Shown: one piece after another, positions 1 to 10,164 of the stretch
How positions within the stretch are numbered: position 1 is the stretch's first letter
Layout of the letters: each line of letters starts with the position of its first letter
Source of the DNA: Labrenzia sp. PHM005
Lineage (GTDB): Bacteria > Pseudomonadota > Alphaproteobacteria > Rhizobiales > Stappiaceae
Reading direction: 5' to 3'
NCBI RefSeq assembly: GCF_006517275.1
Contig: NZ_CP041191.1
Location: forward strand, 4,273,001-4,337,000
Length of the DNA: 64,000 nt
Notes under the pieces: generated by a model
Seen by the model: only the letters and a program-made list of their open reading frames with translations
Told to the model about the DNA's origin: nothing
The model's database searches: none
Position numbers and translations under genes: made by a program

Positions 1-140
1 CCTGCAATCCACCAAAGCAAACTGCCTGCTTGAATTTCCCCCCGCTTGGACAAGATCATCCAGAAAAGAACCAGTATGACGGCCCCTGCCATCTGGATCA
101 CGGAAATTGCGGCAAACAAAGTTGCAGTATCGAGCGTCAT
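1..140 (-). CDS. Membrane protein, N-terminal fragment cut by window edge
   Basis: The reverse strand opens with an ATG at 138-140 and stays open to base 1, giving about 46 residues. They begin MTLDTATLFAAISVIQMAG and run into a long hydrophobic helix (residues about 7-30), followed by a basic SKRGE turn and a second hydrophobic start (SLLWWIAG). This is the first transmembrane hairpin of a polytopic membrane protein. The style resembles the membrane sensor part of some alphaproteobacterial GGDEF proteins, but the catalytic part lies outside the window, so this is only a guess. Confidence 0.5.
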   Translation of the reverse strand, partial: MTLDTATLFAAISVIQMAGAVILVLFWMILSKRGEIQAGSLLWWIA

Positions 141-232
141 CAAGGTCTCTGCACCGGTCTATTCGGCACGAAAACTGTAAGGAGCAGTTGTAAAAAACTG
201 ACTAACCATCCGCATAACTATCAGTGTAATTA

Positions 233-538
233 TTATCTTCTTAATCTCAGCTCTTCCGCTGAAGGTGCCGCACGCGATTCAGCTTGGACCGATTCACCGT
301 CGTTTGCGAGCGATTTCAAATATTCGGCGGTCTCTTTACGCTGCTGATTGTTGATAAGACCTTGGGACTCAATCGTGCCTTTCGGCGGGCCATAACCATC
401 GGGCGGCTGAACCGTCCCTGATTTTGTCTCTTGCCCCGGGTTCATGGCCTCGAACAACGGTGTACCAGGCCCCACTCCACAGGCGCATAGCGTGGCTGCG
501 AGAAAAAAACTGGTTGCCAGACTGGCCCATGCGCGCAT
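233..538 (-). CDS. Small predicted lipoprotein
   Basis: A 101-residue protein with a lipoprotein signal peptide: basic MRAW start, hydrophobic stretch, then a lipobox L17-C18-A19-C20 with Gly after the acylated Cys20. The mature part is short, rich in Pro, Gly, Gln and Glu and looks disordered, ending in a charged helix (EELRLRR). A GAGGA ribosome site lies about 9 bases before the ATG. I recognise no family. It is a single gene, convergent with nothing and divergent from phaC. The expected location is an inner- or outer-membrane anchor facing the periplasm. Confidence 0.65.
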   Translation of the reverse strand: MRAWASLATSFFLAATLCACGVGPGTPLFEAMNPGQETKSGTVQPPDGYGPPKGTIESQGLINNQQRKETAEYLKSLANDGESVQAESRAAPSAEELRLRR

Positions 539-780
539 CTTTTGAGGTTCCTCATTTGTTGCTCGCGACCGACTTCCACAGAAGTGTCACACAAGTCCAC
601 TAGCACATCGTCAAAGTGCGTAAGGGAAAGCAATCGACGGCGCCTGAACGTTGTGCCATAAAGGATTAACCGTTCCCAATACAAGCGCAAATAGAATTAG
701 ATAACGCTAAGGAACCAACCAAGAAGCTGCCGCCTCCAAATGGCAGCAACAAAGACCGGAAGTCGGAGGAATCCCTGCTT

Positions 781-2586
781 ATGGCTGATGACCGCCAGCA
801 TCCCATGTTGCAATATATCATCAACAATCCGGAAGCATTTGCTCAAAATCTTGCAAAGACACTGGAAAATGCAGGCAAAGCGCTGGCCGCATATTTGGAA
901 CCGCGCGAACAAGGTAAAATCAAACACGATTCAACGGATGAGTTGACCGGTGTTGTTAAGACCCTGGCTCAGGTGGGCGAATACTGGGTGTCTGATCCGC
1001 AGCGCGCAATTGAAGCGCAAGGCCGATTGTGGACTGGCTATATAGACCTTTGGAACTCGTCCCTAAAACGGATGATGGGTGAACAGTCCGAACCAGCAGT
1101 TACGGCACCGGCAAAAGACAGACGATTCGCCGATCCAGACTGGGACAACAACCAGTACTTCGACTTCGTCAAACAGCTGTATTTGATTACCAGCCAATGG
1201 GCTGAAGAAATGGTTCAAGACGCTGAAGGTCTTGACGAGCACACCCGCCACAAGGCCGAATTTTACGTCACTCAGATTTCAAACGCCCTTTCGCCATCGA
1301 ATTTCCTGCTGACGAACCCGGAGCTGCTGCGCCTGACATTGGAGAGCAATGGCGAAAACCTGGTCAAAGGCATGGAATTTCTGGCCGAGGACCTAAAGTC
1401 GGGCAAGGGTGATCTGAAAATCCGGCAGACGGATCTGACCAAATTCAAACTTGGCGACAATCTCGGCAATACACCGGGCAAAGTCATCGCTCAAAACGAT
1501 GTTTGCCAGGTAATCCAATACTCGCCGACAACGGATAAAGTGCTCAAGCGGCCGCTGATGATCGTGCCGCCGTGGATCAACAAGTTCTACATTCTGGACT
1601 TGAATCAGGAGAAGTCCTTTATCAAATGGGCTGTCGATCAAGGCCACACCGTGTTTGTCATTTCCTGGGTCAATCCGGACGAACGGCAGGCGCAAAAAAG
1701 CTTCGAGCACTATATGAAAGAGGGCATCCTCAACACGCTCGACATCATCAAACGTGCCACACGGCAGGAAGAGGTCAATGCCATCGGCTACTGCGTTGGC
1801 GGCACGCTACTCGGTGTAACATTGGCCTATATGGCGCAAGTCGGAGATGAGCGTATCAAGACCGCGACCTTCTTTACCACGCAAGTCGATTTCACCTATG
1901 CGGGTGATTTGAAGGTCTTTGTTGACGAAGAACAGATTTCTGTTTTGGAAAAAAGGATGGCTGACAATGGCTATCTGGACGGCTCGAAAATGTCGTCTGC
2001 TTTCAACATGCTCCGGTCCAATGATCTCATCTGGTCCTATGTGGTCAACAATTACCTGAAAGGCAAAGAGCCCTTCCCCTTCGATCTACTATACTGGAAC
2101 TCCGACTCGACCCGCATGCCGGCGGCAAACCACTCCTTTTATCTGCGCAACTGTTATCTCGATAACAAATTGTCCAAAGGGGAAATGGAAATTGCTGGCG
2201 AGAGGCTCGATCTATCCAAGGTGACAATCCCGATCTTCAATCTGGCCACCCGCGAGGATCATATTGCTCCGGCCAAATCGGTCTTCCTGGGCTCAGGCTG
2301 TTTTGGCGGACCGGTGGAATATGTGTTGTCCGGATCTGGCCATATTGCCGGTGTGGTCAACCCGCCAGCCAAGAACAAATACCAATATTGGACAGGTGGT
2401 GCTCCTAAAGGGGCACTCGAGAATTGGCTGAAGAACTCAGAAGAGCATCCAGGGTCCTGGTGGCCTTACTGGGATCAATGGATTCGCGAGAACGATGATG
2501 CGGAAGCCAAGCCGCGCAAGCCAGGGGCCAACAGAATGAAAATTCTAGAAGATGCGCCAGGCAGTTATGTCATGACCCGGGTCTAA
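781..2586 (+). CDS. phaC: Class I poly(3-hydroxyalkanoate) synthase PhaC
   Basis: A 601-residue PHA synthase, the usual size for class I. It polymerises (R)-3-hydroxyacyl-CoA into carbon-storage granules in the cytoplasm. The N-terminal PhaC domain (about 100-270) is followed by an alpha/beta-hydrolase fold. The lipase-like box GYCVGG carries the nucleophile Cys338. Asp493 (in ATREDH) and His521 (in GSGHIAG) complete the Cys-Asp-His triad, with spacing as in the Cupriavidus enzyme. A GGAGGA ribosome site sits about 10 bases before the ATG. No phaE is present, consistent with class I, and phaA, phaB and phasin genes are not adjacent. The family call is very secure. Confidence 0.97.
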   Translation: MADDRQHPMLQYIINNPEAFAQNLAKTLENAGKALAAYLEPREQGKIKHDSTDELTGVVKTLAQVGEYWVSDPQRAIEAQGRLWTGYIDLWNSSLKRMMGEQSEPAVTAPAKDRRFADPDWDNNQYFDFVKQLYLITSQWAEEMVQDAEGLDEHTRHKAEFYVTQISNALSPSNFLLTNPELLRLTLESNGENLVKGMEFLAEDLKSGKGDLKIRQTDLTKFKLGDNLGNTPGKVIAQNDVCQVIQYSPTTDKVLKRPLMIVPPWINKFYILDLNQEKSFIKWAVDQGHTVFVISWVNPDERQAQKSFEHYMKEGILNTLDIIKRATRQEEVNAIGYCVGGTLLGVTLAYMAQVGDERIKTATFFTTQVDFTYAGDLKVFVDEEQISVLEKRMADNGYLDGSKMSSAFNMLRSNDLIWSYVVNNYLKGKEPFPFDLLYWNSDSTRMPAANHSFYLRNCYLDNKLSKGEMEIAGERLDLSKVTIPIFNLATREDHIAPAKSVFLGSGCFGGPVEYVLSGSGHIAGVVNPPAKNKYQYWTGGAPKGALENWLKNSEEHPGSWWPYWDQWIRENDDAEAKPRKPGANRMKILEDAPGSYVMTRV

Positions 2587-2683
2587 GCAGAAAGTCATTA
2601 CCACAGCTAAAATAACGTCGGCCGCACCACCAAATCGGGGTGTTTCCCCTGCCCTTTAAACGACACTGACTGGAGGTTGCCGT

Positions 2684-4999
2684 TTAGGCAACATCCAGTG
2701 GTGTGCGGGTCATGCCCAGAAGTTTGGCGAACTTGTCAGCTGCCATCGGCCGGCCGAAATGATAGCCCTGGGTGGTCTCGCATCGGCAACTGAGCAAAAA
2801 CGCCTGCTGTTTTGCCGTTTCCACCCCTTCGGCCACGACATTCAGACCGAGCTCGCGCCCCAGAGCGATAATGGCGCGCACAATTGCCCGGTCACTTTCT
2901 TTATATTCAAGGTCCTGAATGAAACTCTGATCGATCTTCAGCCGGGTCAGCGGGAAATTCTTCAGTGCCACAAGACTGGAATACCCAGTTCCAAAGTCAT
3001 CGATCGCCAGCTTGATTCCGATCCGCCGGAAATCCTCCATCAACTGAATTGCCTGTTCAACGTTTTGGATCAACAGGCTCTCAGTGAACTCGATTTCCAA
3101 ATATTCCGAATCGAGACCGCTGCTATCAAGGGCGCCACTAATGTCCGATATCAGGCCGGTATCTTTGAACTGAACAGCAGAGACATTGACGGAGATGGTG
3201 ATTTTAGGAAGATCGGCTTTTTGCCAGGCTTTGTTCTGCCGGCACGCTTCGTTCAATACCCAGCGTCCAAGCGGTACTATAGCACCGGTTTCCTCTGCAA
3301 TGTCGATGAAATCTCCGGGCATGAGCCGGCCGCGTTGCGGATGGTTCCAGCGCACCAATGCTTCTGCGCCGATGATCCGTCCACTCATGAGGTCGATTTG
3401 AGGCTGATATTCCAAAAACAATTCATTGCAGGCGATCCCGCACCGCAGATCCTCAATCAGTTTCAGCCTGTTGATTTTTTCCGGAGCCGTTGTGCTGTCA
3501 TAGATGAAAAAGCTGTCCCGGCCGATATTCTTTGCTTCGAACATGGCATGGTCAGCATTCTTGAGGAGGTCTTCTGCATCGTCGCCATCAAAGGGATAGA
3601 CAGCCGCGCCAATCGAACAGGTGACGTGCAACGTCAGCGCGTTTAAGTGGATCGTCTCAATGATCTTGTTGCGCAAGTCGCTGAGAAAATCTTTCAATTC
3701 AGATTTGTGAGCAGACGGCCCGTCAACGATCAGGACGAATTCGTCTCCACCAAAACGGATAGTTTCGTGGGTTCCATTGTGGGACGCTACGATCCGCTGT
3801 GCGACCAGAGTCAACACTTCATCGCCGACCGTGTGACCATAACTGTCATTGACGAACTTGAAATTGTCCATATCAACAAAGACGACCGCAACCGGCTCTC
3901 CGGTCTTGCGGCTGGTTTTGACTTTTTCTTCCAGTTTGGCTTTAAATTCCTGGCGGTTGGGCAATCCAGTCAAGGGATCATGGTGCGCAAGATACCGGAT
4001 CCGCCGTTCGGCCAAATCGCGGCCAACAGCAATTGAAGCCAGATGCGCAGCTTCATGGGCTATTTTGATTTCCCGCTCTGTTGGGTTGCGCACGTTTGTA
4101 GTGTAGAAGGCAAAAGTCCCTAATACTTCACCTTCATTGGAGAAAAAGGGAACTGACCAACAAGAACGCAAATCGAATTCGCGCATAATCTCTACGAAAT
4201 CAGCCCATAGGTCGTTGTCGAATATGTCTTCGACAAAAACATCTTCTTTTCTGAATGCAGCCGTACCACAGGAACCAGCTCTGGGACCGATAGGGATGCC
4301 GCTACAGGCATCCAAATAGGATTCGGGCAAATTGGGACCGGCTCCCGGAGAAATATGCTCTCCCGTTTCATCAAGGAGCATCACCGACCCCATGACACCG
4401 TCCAGCTGCCCCTCAATCAAAAAAACAAGTGTTTCAAGGACATCTGGCAGGGGCACACCAGTAACAATATCTTTCAAGATCTGGTTTTGGCCTGCAAGGA
4501 GCTGCTCGGCTTTCTGGCGGCCGGTAATATCCCTGGATATACCGACGATACCGACGACCTCTCCGGCCGCATTCGGTATCGGATACTTGGAGGATGAGAA
4601 CCACTTCTCTGTTCCATCGGGCAACAGAACACGTTCCTCGAAATCCACGCGAACCGTGCCCGTTTCCATTATCGCCTGTTCATCGGTGTAAAACACACCT
4701 CCGATGTGACTAGGGTGAAGTTCCAGGTCGGATTTTCCAATTAAATCCGAACTGTCCTTCAGGCCCATGTCTAAAGCGACCTGTTTATTCGCCATTACGA
4801 AGCGGGACCGTCTATCTTTGACGTAAACATAGTCTGAAACATCGTTCAACAATGCCCGGAGCCAGCCGTTGTCTCCGAACATGCCAGCAGTAGACCTAAA
4901 CTCATCCGTGGCGTTCAGTTGTTCAAGTCCACTGGCCAGCGATTCGATCGCTTGCCAGTCGGCAACATCGCCGCGTCTTTTATTACCTTCCATCGTCAT
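2684..4999 (-). CDS. PAS-GAF-GGDEF-EAL cyclic-di-GMP regulator
   Basis: About 771 residues without a signal peptide or membrane helices, so probably a cytoplasmic sensor. In order: a PAS domain ending in the usual DITGRQKAEQ linker, a GAF domain with an RAGSCGTAAF core, a GGDEF domain with an intact RFGGDEF site, and an EAL domain with intact EALVRW, DDFGTGYSS and EGVET motifs. Both synthesis and breakdown of cyclic-di-GMP are therefore possible; which dominates cannot be told from sequence. The open frame extends to a TTG at 5062, but the ATG at 4997-4999 (or 4991-4993) is preferred, with GAAGG upstream. It is monocistronic and convergent with phaC. Confidence 0.9.
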   Translation of the reverse strand: MTMEGNKRRGDVADWQAIESLASGLEQLNATDEFRSTAGMFGDNGWLRALLNDVSDYVYVKDRRSRFVMANKQVALDMGLKDSSDLIGKSDLELHPSHIGGVFYTDEQAIMETGTVRVDFEERVLLPDGTEKWFSSSKYPIPNAAGEVVGIVGISRDITGRQKAEQLLAGQNQILKDIVTGVPLPDVLETLVFLIEGQLDGVMGSVMLLDETGEHISPGAGPNLPESYLDACSGIPIGPRAGSCGTAAFRKEDVFVEDIFDNDLWADFVEIMREFDLRSCWSVPFFSNEGEVLGTFAFYTTNVRNPTEREIKIAHEAAHLASIAVGRDLAERRIRYLAHHDPLTGLPNRQEFKAKLEEKVKTSRKTGEPVAVVFVDMDNFKFVNDSYGHTVGDEVLTLVAQRIVASHNGTHETIRFGGDEFVLIVDGPSAHKSELKDFLSDLRNKIIETIHLNALTLHVTCSIGAAVYPFDGDDAEDLLKNADHAMFEAKNIGRDSFFIYDSTTAPEKINRLKLIEDLRCGIACNELFLEYQPQIDLMSGRIIGAEALVRWNHPQRGRLMPGDFIDIAEETGAIVPLGRWVLNEACRQNKAWQKADLPKITISVNVSAVQFKDTGLISDISGALDSSGLDSEYLEIEFTESLLIQNVEQAIQLMEDFRRIGIKLAIDDFGTGYSSLVALKNFPLTRLKIDQSFIQDLEYKESDRAIVRAIIALGRELGLNVVAEGVETAKQQAFLLSCRCETTQGYHFGRPMAADKFAKLLGMTRTPLDVA

Positions 5000-5300
5000 A
5001 CGACGATCAGCCTTCAAACACGAAATTTTAGAAGTCACGATGCTTGGTCCATCGTGGTCCAATTGTATAAAAGGAGGGGCAACCGGCCAAAGGGAAAATT
5101 GACAATACCCCCTCTAACCATTTCGAAACCCTCTTGATTTTCAGTTAACTTCGGAGCCGGAAAAGGGGTAGCAAAACAAATATATAATAATGACACTGTA
5201 AATTGTTTGCAGATCGATCACTTTGGCGAATTCTCAAGAATTGCAATGCATGGTGAGGCTGGGATATAAACTCAGATCCACAGGAGCCAGTCCCAAGCCA

Positions 5301-5948
5301 ATGCAAACGCCGCCTCCCCTTCAGCTGGACAAGAACGCATCCAGCAAGTGGTCCAAGGCCATGGGCACCCCGCGCTTTACGGCCCGCACTGGATCGCCGC
5401 CGCCGTGCCGTCCGCTGGTCATGGCCGCGAGGTTGATCATCCCCGTATTTGCAGCCGCTGCTGCTTGGTCGAGCCTTTGGATCGGGCCGTTGTTCGCCAG
5501 CATTTTTGCGCTCTGGACATGCTGGGCCGTGGTGGCGGTCGCGCGCCTTATTCGCGCCAGAGGTCCGGCGGTTTTCCGGCAAGCGGCGTTTGGTGAACGG
5601 ATCTGGCTTAATCAACTCGCTCAGGTGCCCCGAACAAGCGGCATTGCCAAATTCGCTGTGCTGTATCTGACTGCATGGACCGGCCTGATCGTTACCATTC
5701 TTGGCGGTCTGTTTCAGTCACCAATGCTTACGGCAACTGGACTAATTGTTACATGGGCCGCGCACGCCGTGTGTATCCAGCGACTTGCAGGTTTCTACCG
5801 AATGCAGAAAAACTCTCATCCGCTCTACCGTTTCTGGGAAACACAGCCAGCGAATGATGACCGGCGAGATGCAAAAAGTGACCTGGACCAGGAAGAACCA
5901 CTGGCAGGGAATCTTCCGAGGGAACGTCAGAGGCCTTCCATCCGTTGA
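5301..5948 (+). CDS. Small membrane protein, DUF6653-like
   Basis: About 215 residues from the ATG at 5301, which has AGGAG about 14 bases upstream. Earlier in-frame starts exist (ATG 5250, TTG 5223) but lack a ribosome site. Two pairs of hydrophobic segments surround a conserved-looking core with FGERIWLNQ, followed by IQRLAGFYRMQ and a charged tail. The FGERxWL pattern between two helical hairpins recalls DUF6653 proteins; that assignment is from memory and only moderately sure. Function unknown. Its 3' end overlaps the convergent agmatinase gene by 22 bases. Confidence 0.6.
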   Translation: MQTPPPLQLDKNASSKWSKAMGTPRFTARTGSPPPCRPLVMAARLIIPVFAAAAAWSSLWIGPLFASIFALWTCWAVVAVARLIRARGPAVFRQAAFGERIWLNQLAQVPRTSGIAKFAVLYLTAWTGLIVTILGGLFQSPMLTATGLIVTWAAHAVCIQRLAGFYRMQKNSHPLYRFWETQPANDDRRDAKSDLDQEEPLAGNLPRERQRPSIR

Positions 5949-6898
5949 CGCTGTTTTTCCGCCAATAGGCCGATATACATTAAAGCGACACTGGCGCCCG
6001 CGATCGACGTGATATCCGCATGATCATAGGCAGGTGCCACTTCGACGACATCACCGCCGACAAAATCAAGTTCTCCCAAGCGGCGCAAGATCATCAAAGC
6101 TTCCCGGCTGGTGAGACCACCAGACACGGGTGTTCCCGTACCTGGCGCAAACGCAGGATCCAGGCAATCAATGTCGAACGTCATATAGGCCTTGGCATCA
6201 CCGACCCGGTCACCGATCAGCTCCACAACTCCATTGACGCCCAGCAGCTCAACTTCTTCGCCATTCAAGATCTCGATGCCGCAGGTTTCCGGCGCATGAG
6301 TCCGGATGCCGATCTGGATAGATTTTTCCGGATCGATGAGGCCTTCGCGAACAGCCCGGCCGACAAAGGTGCCGTGATCGATCCGGTTGCCTTGATCGTC
6401 CCAAGTATCCTGGTGGGCATCAAATTGAACCAGCGCCAAGGGGCCGTGTTTTGCCACATGGGCTTTTAGAAGCGGATAGGTCACAAAATGATCGCCGCCA
6501 ATGGAGAACAGATGCGTGCCGGTGTCCAAGATTTCACGCGCTTGTGCTTCGATGTGGCCCGGAATGTCAGGATTCAGGCCATAGTCGAAGGAACAGTCGC
6601 CATAGTCCACACAAGCCAGCGTTTCAAACGGATCGAACTCGAACGGATACTGCGGATCCCCGTCAAAGATTGCCGACGCACGGCGCACACCCTGCGGGCC
6701 GAAGCGGGCGCCTGGCCGGTTTGAGACCGAAGCATCAAACGGAATGCCCCAGACGGCCAGATCGACCCCGTTCAGATCCCGGCTGTAGCGGCGGCGCATG
6801 AAGGACAACACACCGCCATAGGTCGGTTCGTGCGACCCGCCTTTCACGGAGTTTCCCAAAAACGCATTGTCTGTCGGGCGGGGCAAATCAGAAGCCAT
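5927..6898 (-). CDS. speB: Agmatinase / ureohydrolase family protein
   Basis: A 323-residue arginase-fold enzyme. The binuclear manganese ligands are visible in GGDH, FDAHQD and FDIDCLDP, and the family block PAFAPGTGTPVSGG is present. Agmatinase splits agmatine into putrescine and urea. Related family members act on guanidinobutyrate, guanidinopropionate or other guanidines, so substrate is inferred. No arginine decarboxylase gene is adjacent. The guanine deaminase gene lies divergently upstream, so a nitrogen-scavenging role is plausible. An AGG ribosome site precedes the ATG at 6896-6898. Confidence 0.85.
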   Translation of the reverse strand: MASDLPRPTDNAFLGNSVKGGSHEPTYGGVLSFMRRRYSRDLNGVDLAVWGIPFDASVSNRPGARFGPQGVRRASAIFDGDPQYPFEFDPFETLACVDYGDCSFDYGLNPDIPGHIEAQAREILDTGTHLFSIGGDHFVTYPLLKAHVAKHGPLALVQFDAHQDTWDDQGNRIDHGTFVGRAVREGLIDPEKSIQIGIRTHAPETCGIEILNGEEVELLGVNGVVELIGDRVGDAKAYMTFDIDCLDPAFAPGTGTPVSGGLTSREALMILRRLGELDFVGGDVVEVAPAYDHADITSIAGASVALMYIGLLAEKQRQRMEGL

Positions 6899-7152
6899 GG
6901 AGCACCTTTTGTTTTTCGTCTGCCAGCACTTAATCTCAGTCGACCTGTAAGCTCAAGCGGGATCTAACGGCCAGGGTCTCCTCTGTCTAAGATCGAACAG
7001 CCTTATCGTTTCGATAGCGGCTTCAACTGAAAGCAGTGGAACACCTTCTTGAAATTCAGAGTGAAACGCGCGTTGTCCCAGCTCTTCACCAGGTTTAAAA
7101 GGCTTTGCTCCATGATGGAGTTCCGCCAACGCTTCGATCAGGGATTTCTTAA

Positions 7153-8460
7153 GTGGCAGACACATCGGCAAAACTTCTGCGCGGCAGGCTTCTCAGCTTT
7201 TCGTCTGCTCCAAAAGGCCCGGACGACACCGATGCCTACCTTTACGAAGAAGACGGCGCACTTCTGATTTCAGATGGCAAGATCGTTGCCCGTGGCCCCT
7301 ATGCAGACATCGCTGCCGGAACTCCCGGCGGAACAGAAGAGATCGACCACCGGCCGCATCTTCTGGTGCCAGGCTTTATCGACACGCATCTGCACTTCCC
7401 GCAAGTTCAAGTGATTGCGTCCTGGGCAGATCAGTTGCTCGACTGGCTCAACGACTACACTTTTCCGGCCGAACAGAAATTCGCGGACAAGGCCCATGGT
7501 GACCGCATCGCCAAGGGGTTTTACGACACCCTTTTGTCGAATGGCACAACGACTGCGGTTGCCTATTGTTCCAGCCACCCAAACTCGGTCGACGCCTATT
7601 TCGAAGAGGCGGACCGGCGCGGCATGCTCATGCTGGGCGGTAAAACGATGATGGACCGCAACGCACCGGAAGCCCTTTGCGATACCGCAGATAGCGCCTA
7701 CTCCGACAGCAAAGCGTTGCTGGAAAAGTGGCATGGCGCAAGGCGCGCCCACTACGTCATCACACCGCGGTTTGCGATTACTTCGACACCGGAACAATTG
7801 GAAGCGGCTGGGGCGCTGTTAAAGGAATATCCGGACTGCCACCTTCAGACCCACATCAACGAAAATCACAACGAGATCGCCTTCACCAAAGAGCTCTTTC
7901 CCGATGCTGCGGATTATCTCGGGGTCTATGAGGATTTCGGTTTGTTGGGCGGAAAGACCCTGCTCGGTCACTGCATTCATATGAATGACCGGGAATTGGG
8001 CGTGATGCGTGAAACCGGTTCCGTGGCTGTGTTTTGCCCCACCTCCAATCTCTTCTTGGGCAGTGGGCTGTTCGACAAGAAACGCACAGAAGGTGCGGGC
8101 ATCAAGACTGCAATTGCGACCGACATTGGCGGCGGCACCAACTACTCCATGTTGCGCACGCTAGACGAAGGCTACAAGGTCCTGCAGCTGCAACGCCAGC
8201 GCCTGCATCCGCTAGAAACCTTCTATTGGACGACGCTCGGCAATGCCGAAGCGCTTTCATTATCTGACCGGATCGGATCATTGGACCCAGGCACGGACGC
8301 CGATATAGTCGTCCTCGACGCCAAAGCGACCCGGCCAATGGCTCTGCGCATGGAAACTGCCGAAACTCTGTCGGAAGAACTGTTTGTCCTGCAAACCCTC
8401 GGGGACGACCGGTCTGTGGTGGAGGCCTATGTGGCAGGCAAAGCCTCAAAACCGGTCTGA
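7153..8460 (+). CDS. guaD: Guanine deaminase
   Basis: A 435-residue amidohydrolase that converts guanine to xanthine and ammonia in purine salvage and catabolism. Zinc ligands are seen in DTHLHFPQ near residue 80, in HINEN, in the HCIHM motif and in the ATDIGGGTNYSM block, whose GGGTN variant is characteristic of guanine deaminases. Length matches the family. The start is GTG at 7153 with AGGGA about 8 bases upstream. The gene is divergent from the agmatinase gene. Xanthine dehydrogenase genes, often nearby in relatives, are not in this window. Confidence 0.93.
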   Translation: MADTSAKLLRGRLLSFSSAPKGPDDTDAYLYEEDGALLISDGKIVARGPYADIAAGTPGGTEEIDHRPHLLVPGFIDTHLHFPQVQVIASWADQLLDWLNDYTFPAEQKFADKAHGDRIAKGFYDTLLSNGTTTAVAYCSSHPNSVDAYFEEADRRGMLMLGGKTMMDRNAPEALCDTADSAYSDSKALLEKWHGARRAHYVITPRFAITSTPEQLEAAGALLKEYPDCHLQTHINENHNEIAFTKELFPDAADYLGVYEDFGLLGGKTLLGHCIHMNDRELGVMRETGSVAVFCPTSNLFLGSGLFDKKRTEGAGIKTAIATDIGGGTNYSMLRTLDEGYKVLQLQRQRLHPLETFYWTTLGNAEALSLSDRIGSLDPGTDADIVVLDAKATRPMALRMETAETLSEELFVLQTLGDDRSVVEAYVAGKASKPV

Positions 8461-8565
8461 TCCCTTTCCAAATTCTCTAATACAAACAAACCACACTGGG
8501 GGTCTTGCCTCTTGGGAAAGGACTTTGTCTAATACTCTGAAGGTTCTTGTTTTGGAGGGGCAACT

Positions 8566-8919
8566 GTGGACACGATCTCCGAAGGTATATTGCATGATCC
8601 CTTGCCGTTTTTCATTACGGCACCAGGGCAAACCGATGGTCTTTTTATCGCTGTCGGCATATTTCTCGTCTTGGTCATGGTTGGGTTTGGGGCGCTTTAT
8701 TTCACGGTTCAGGCCTGGCCGGACCGGATGGCCTCCGGATTGGGTAAAACCCAGATACAATTTGTCGGATTGCTCGGCTTCATCTCGTTGATAACATTCA
8801 ACAACGCCTTTTGGGTTGCTGCACTTCTTCTAGCGGCCATCCCGATTTCCCAGATTGTTCTACCCGTTAAGATAACCTCCCGTAGGCGCGGACGAACCGG
8901 CCAAAGAAGGACCGGATAA
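8566..8919 (+). CDS. Small inner-membrane protein paired with HlyD-like gene
   Basis: A 117-residue protein with three predicted membrane segments (about 25-48, 65-80 and 82-100) and a basic C-terminus. It starts at a GTG with AGGGG 7 bases upstream. Its TAA stop shares a base with the ATG of the next gene (TAATG), so the two are translationally coupled. The arrangement resembles enterobacterial yiaW-yiaV and yibI-yibH pairs (small membrane protein plus HlyD-like adaptor), but I cannot claim sequence homology to those small proteins. Function unknown. Confidence 0.7.
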   Translation: MDTISEGILHDPLPFFITAPGQTDGLFIAVGIFLVLVMVGFGALYFTVQAWPDRMASGLGKTQIQFVGLLGFISLITFNNAFWVAALLLAAIPISQIVLPVKITSRRRGRTGQRRTG

Positions 8920-10148
8920 TGCTGGAACTGATTTTCAGTGCCCTGATCACAATTGTTCCCGATTACCTTTATCGCCACTACAAACAGGGCAAACGGTTCG
9001 GCCATGAGATCAACCTGTTCACGGTCTGGTATGAACTGCGTTGGGGCATCACCTCTTGTGCGGTTTTAGCGATCACCTTGTTGACAGTGATCTTCTATTT
9101 CCATCCCACCACCACCAATGTGACCTCTCTCTTCCGCACAGTCTCGATCCTGAGTGACCGGCCTGGGCGGGTAGAAGAGGTTTACGTTTTAGACAATGAG
9201 TTCGTCCGCGCCGGAGAACCGATTTTCCGGCTCGACACTCAGCGCCAGCAAGCCGCCGCAGAAACCGCCCGCCGCCGGATTGCAGAGGTGGATGCAGCTG
9301 CTACAGTCGCGCAAGCGGAACTCGCAGCGGCGGAAGGCAACATCGTTTCGTCTGAAAGCCAGCTGAAACAGTCTCAAGATGAACTGACAAGGCGTCAGGA
9401 CCTTGCTGGCAGAAACCAGAATGTGGTGAGCGAGCAAGAACTGGAACGCTTGCGGCTGACGGTTGACGGCCTGTCTGGCTCACTGGACGCAATTAAAGCT
9501 CAACGGGATGCAATTCAGGCCCGGCTACGAGTGTTGCTGCCGGCCCAACGGGCCAGCGCGGAGGCAGCTCTCACGCAGGCGGAAACCGAAATTGAGAAAT
9601 CTACGGTTTATGCCGGTACCAACGGAACCGTCCGTCAGTTCAAGCTGAAACCGGGAGACCTGGTAAATCCGATCCTGCGGCCTGCTGGTATTCTTGTCCC
9701 TGAAGGATCGGGCCGCGGCCGGTTTCAGGCCGGTTTCGGCCAGATTTCAGCGCAAATCTTGCACCTCGGAACTATTGTTGAAATCACGTGTGCATCCAAA
9801 CCGCTTGAAGTTATCCCAATGGCTGTCACGGAAATACAACGCGTCATCGCGGGCGGACAGCTACGGCCAACGGATCAACTCATCGACATTCAAGACCGAG
9901 CCCGGCCGGGCACGATCCTGACGGTTCTTGAGCCGATCTATGCCGGGCATGCGAATTATGTTCCACCTGGAAGCCGTTGTATTGGTGTCGCCTATTCGAA
10001 CCACGACAAGGCGATCAAGGCGGGTGAGATATCCGGCTTCTCTGCCTTTCTCACCCGGATCGTGGATGGCATGGGGATCGCAAACGCCCTTGTTATCCGG
10101 ATCCAGTCCCTCCTGCTGCCGGTTAAGGTGCTGGTTTTTCCAAACTAG
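8919..10148 (+). CDS. HlyD-family membrane fusion (periplasmic adaptor) protein
   Basis: A 409-residue protein with one N-terminal membrane helix (about 45-65), a biotinyl-lipoyl-like half motif (GRVEEVYVLDNEFVRAGEP), a long alpha-helical hairpin rich in Ala, Gln and Glu (about 110-225), the second lipoyl half (NGTVRQFKLKPGDLV) and a beta-barrel C-terminus. Such adaptors bridge an inner-membrane transporter to an outer-membrane channel. Neither partner is encoded nearby; only the small membrane protein upstream is coupled to it. It may work with that protein alone, as suggested for YiaV and YibH-type adaptors. Confidence 0.85.
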   Translation: MLELIFSALITIVPDYLYRHYKQGKRFGHEINLFTVWYELRWGITSCAVLAITLLTVIFYFHPTTTNVTSLFRTVSILSDRPGRVEEVYVLDNEFVRAGEPIFRLDTQRQQAAAETARRRIAEVDAAATVAQAELAAAEGNIVSSESQLKQSQDELTRRQDLAGRNQNVVSEQELERLRLTVDGLSGSLDAIKAQRDAIQARLRVLLPAQRASAEAALTQAETEIEKSTVYAGTNGTVRQFKLKPGDLVNPILRPAGILVPEGSGRGRFQAGFGQISAQILHLGTIVEITCASKPLEVIPMAVTEIQRVIAGGQLRPTDQLIDIQDRARPGTILTVLEPIYAGHANYVPPGSRCIGVAYSNHDKAIKAGEISGFSAFLTRIVDGMGIANALVIRIQSLLLPVKVLVFPN

Positions 10149-10164
10149 AGCCTCCGAAAACTGT

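Noticed and set aside
2759..3646. A 295-codon + strand frame opposite the EAL/GGDEF gene
   Set aside because: Antisense to conserved EAL and GGDEF coding; no ribosome site; composition fits a codon-bias shadow.
6953..7171. A 72-codon reverse-strand frame before the guanine deaminase gene
   Set aside because: It overlaps the deaminase start and has no recognisable domain; likely chance.
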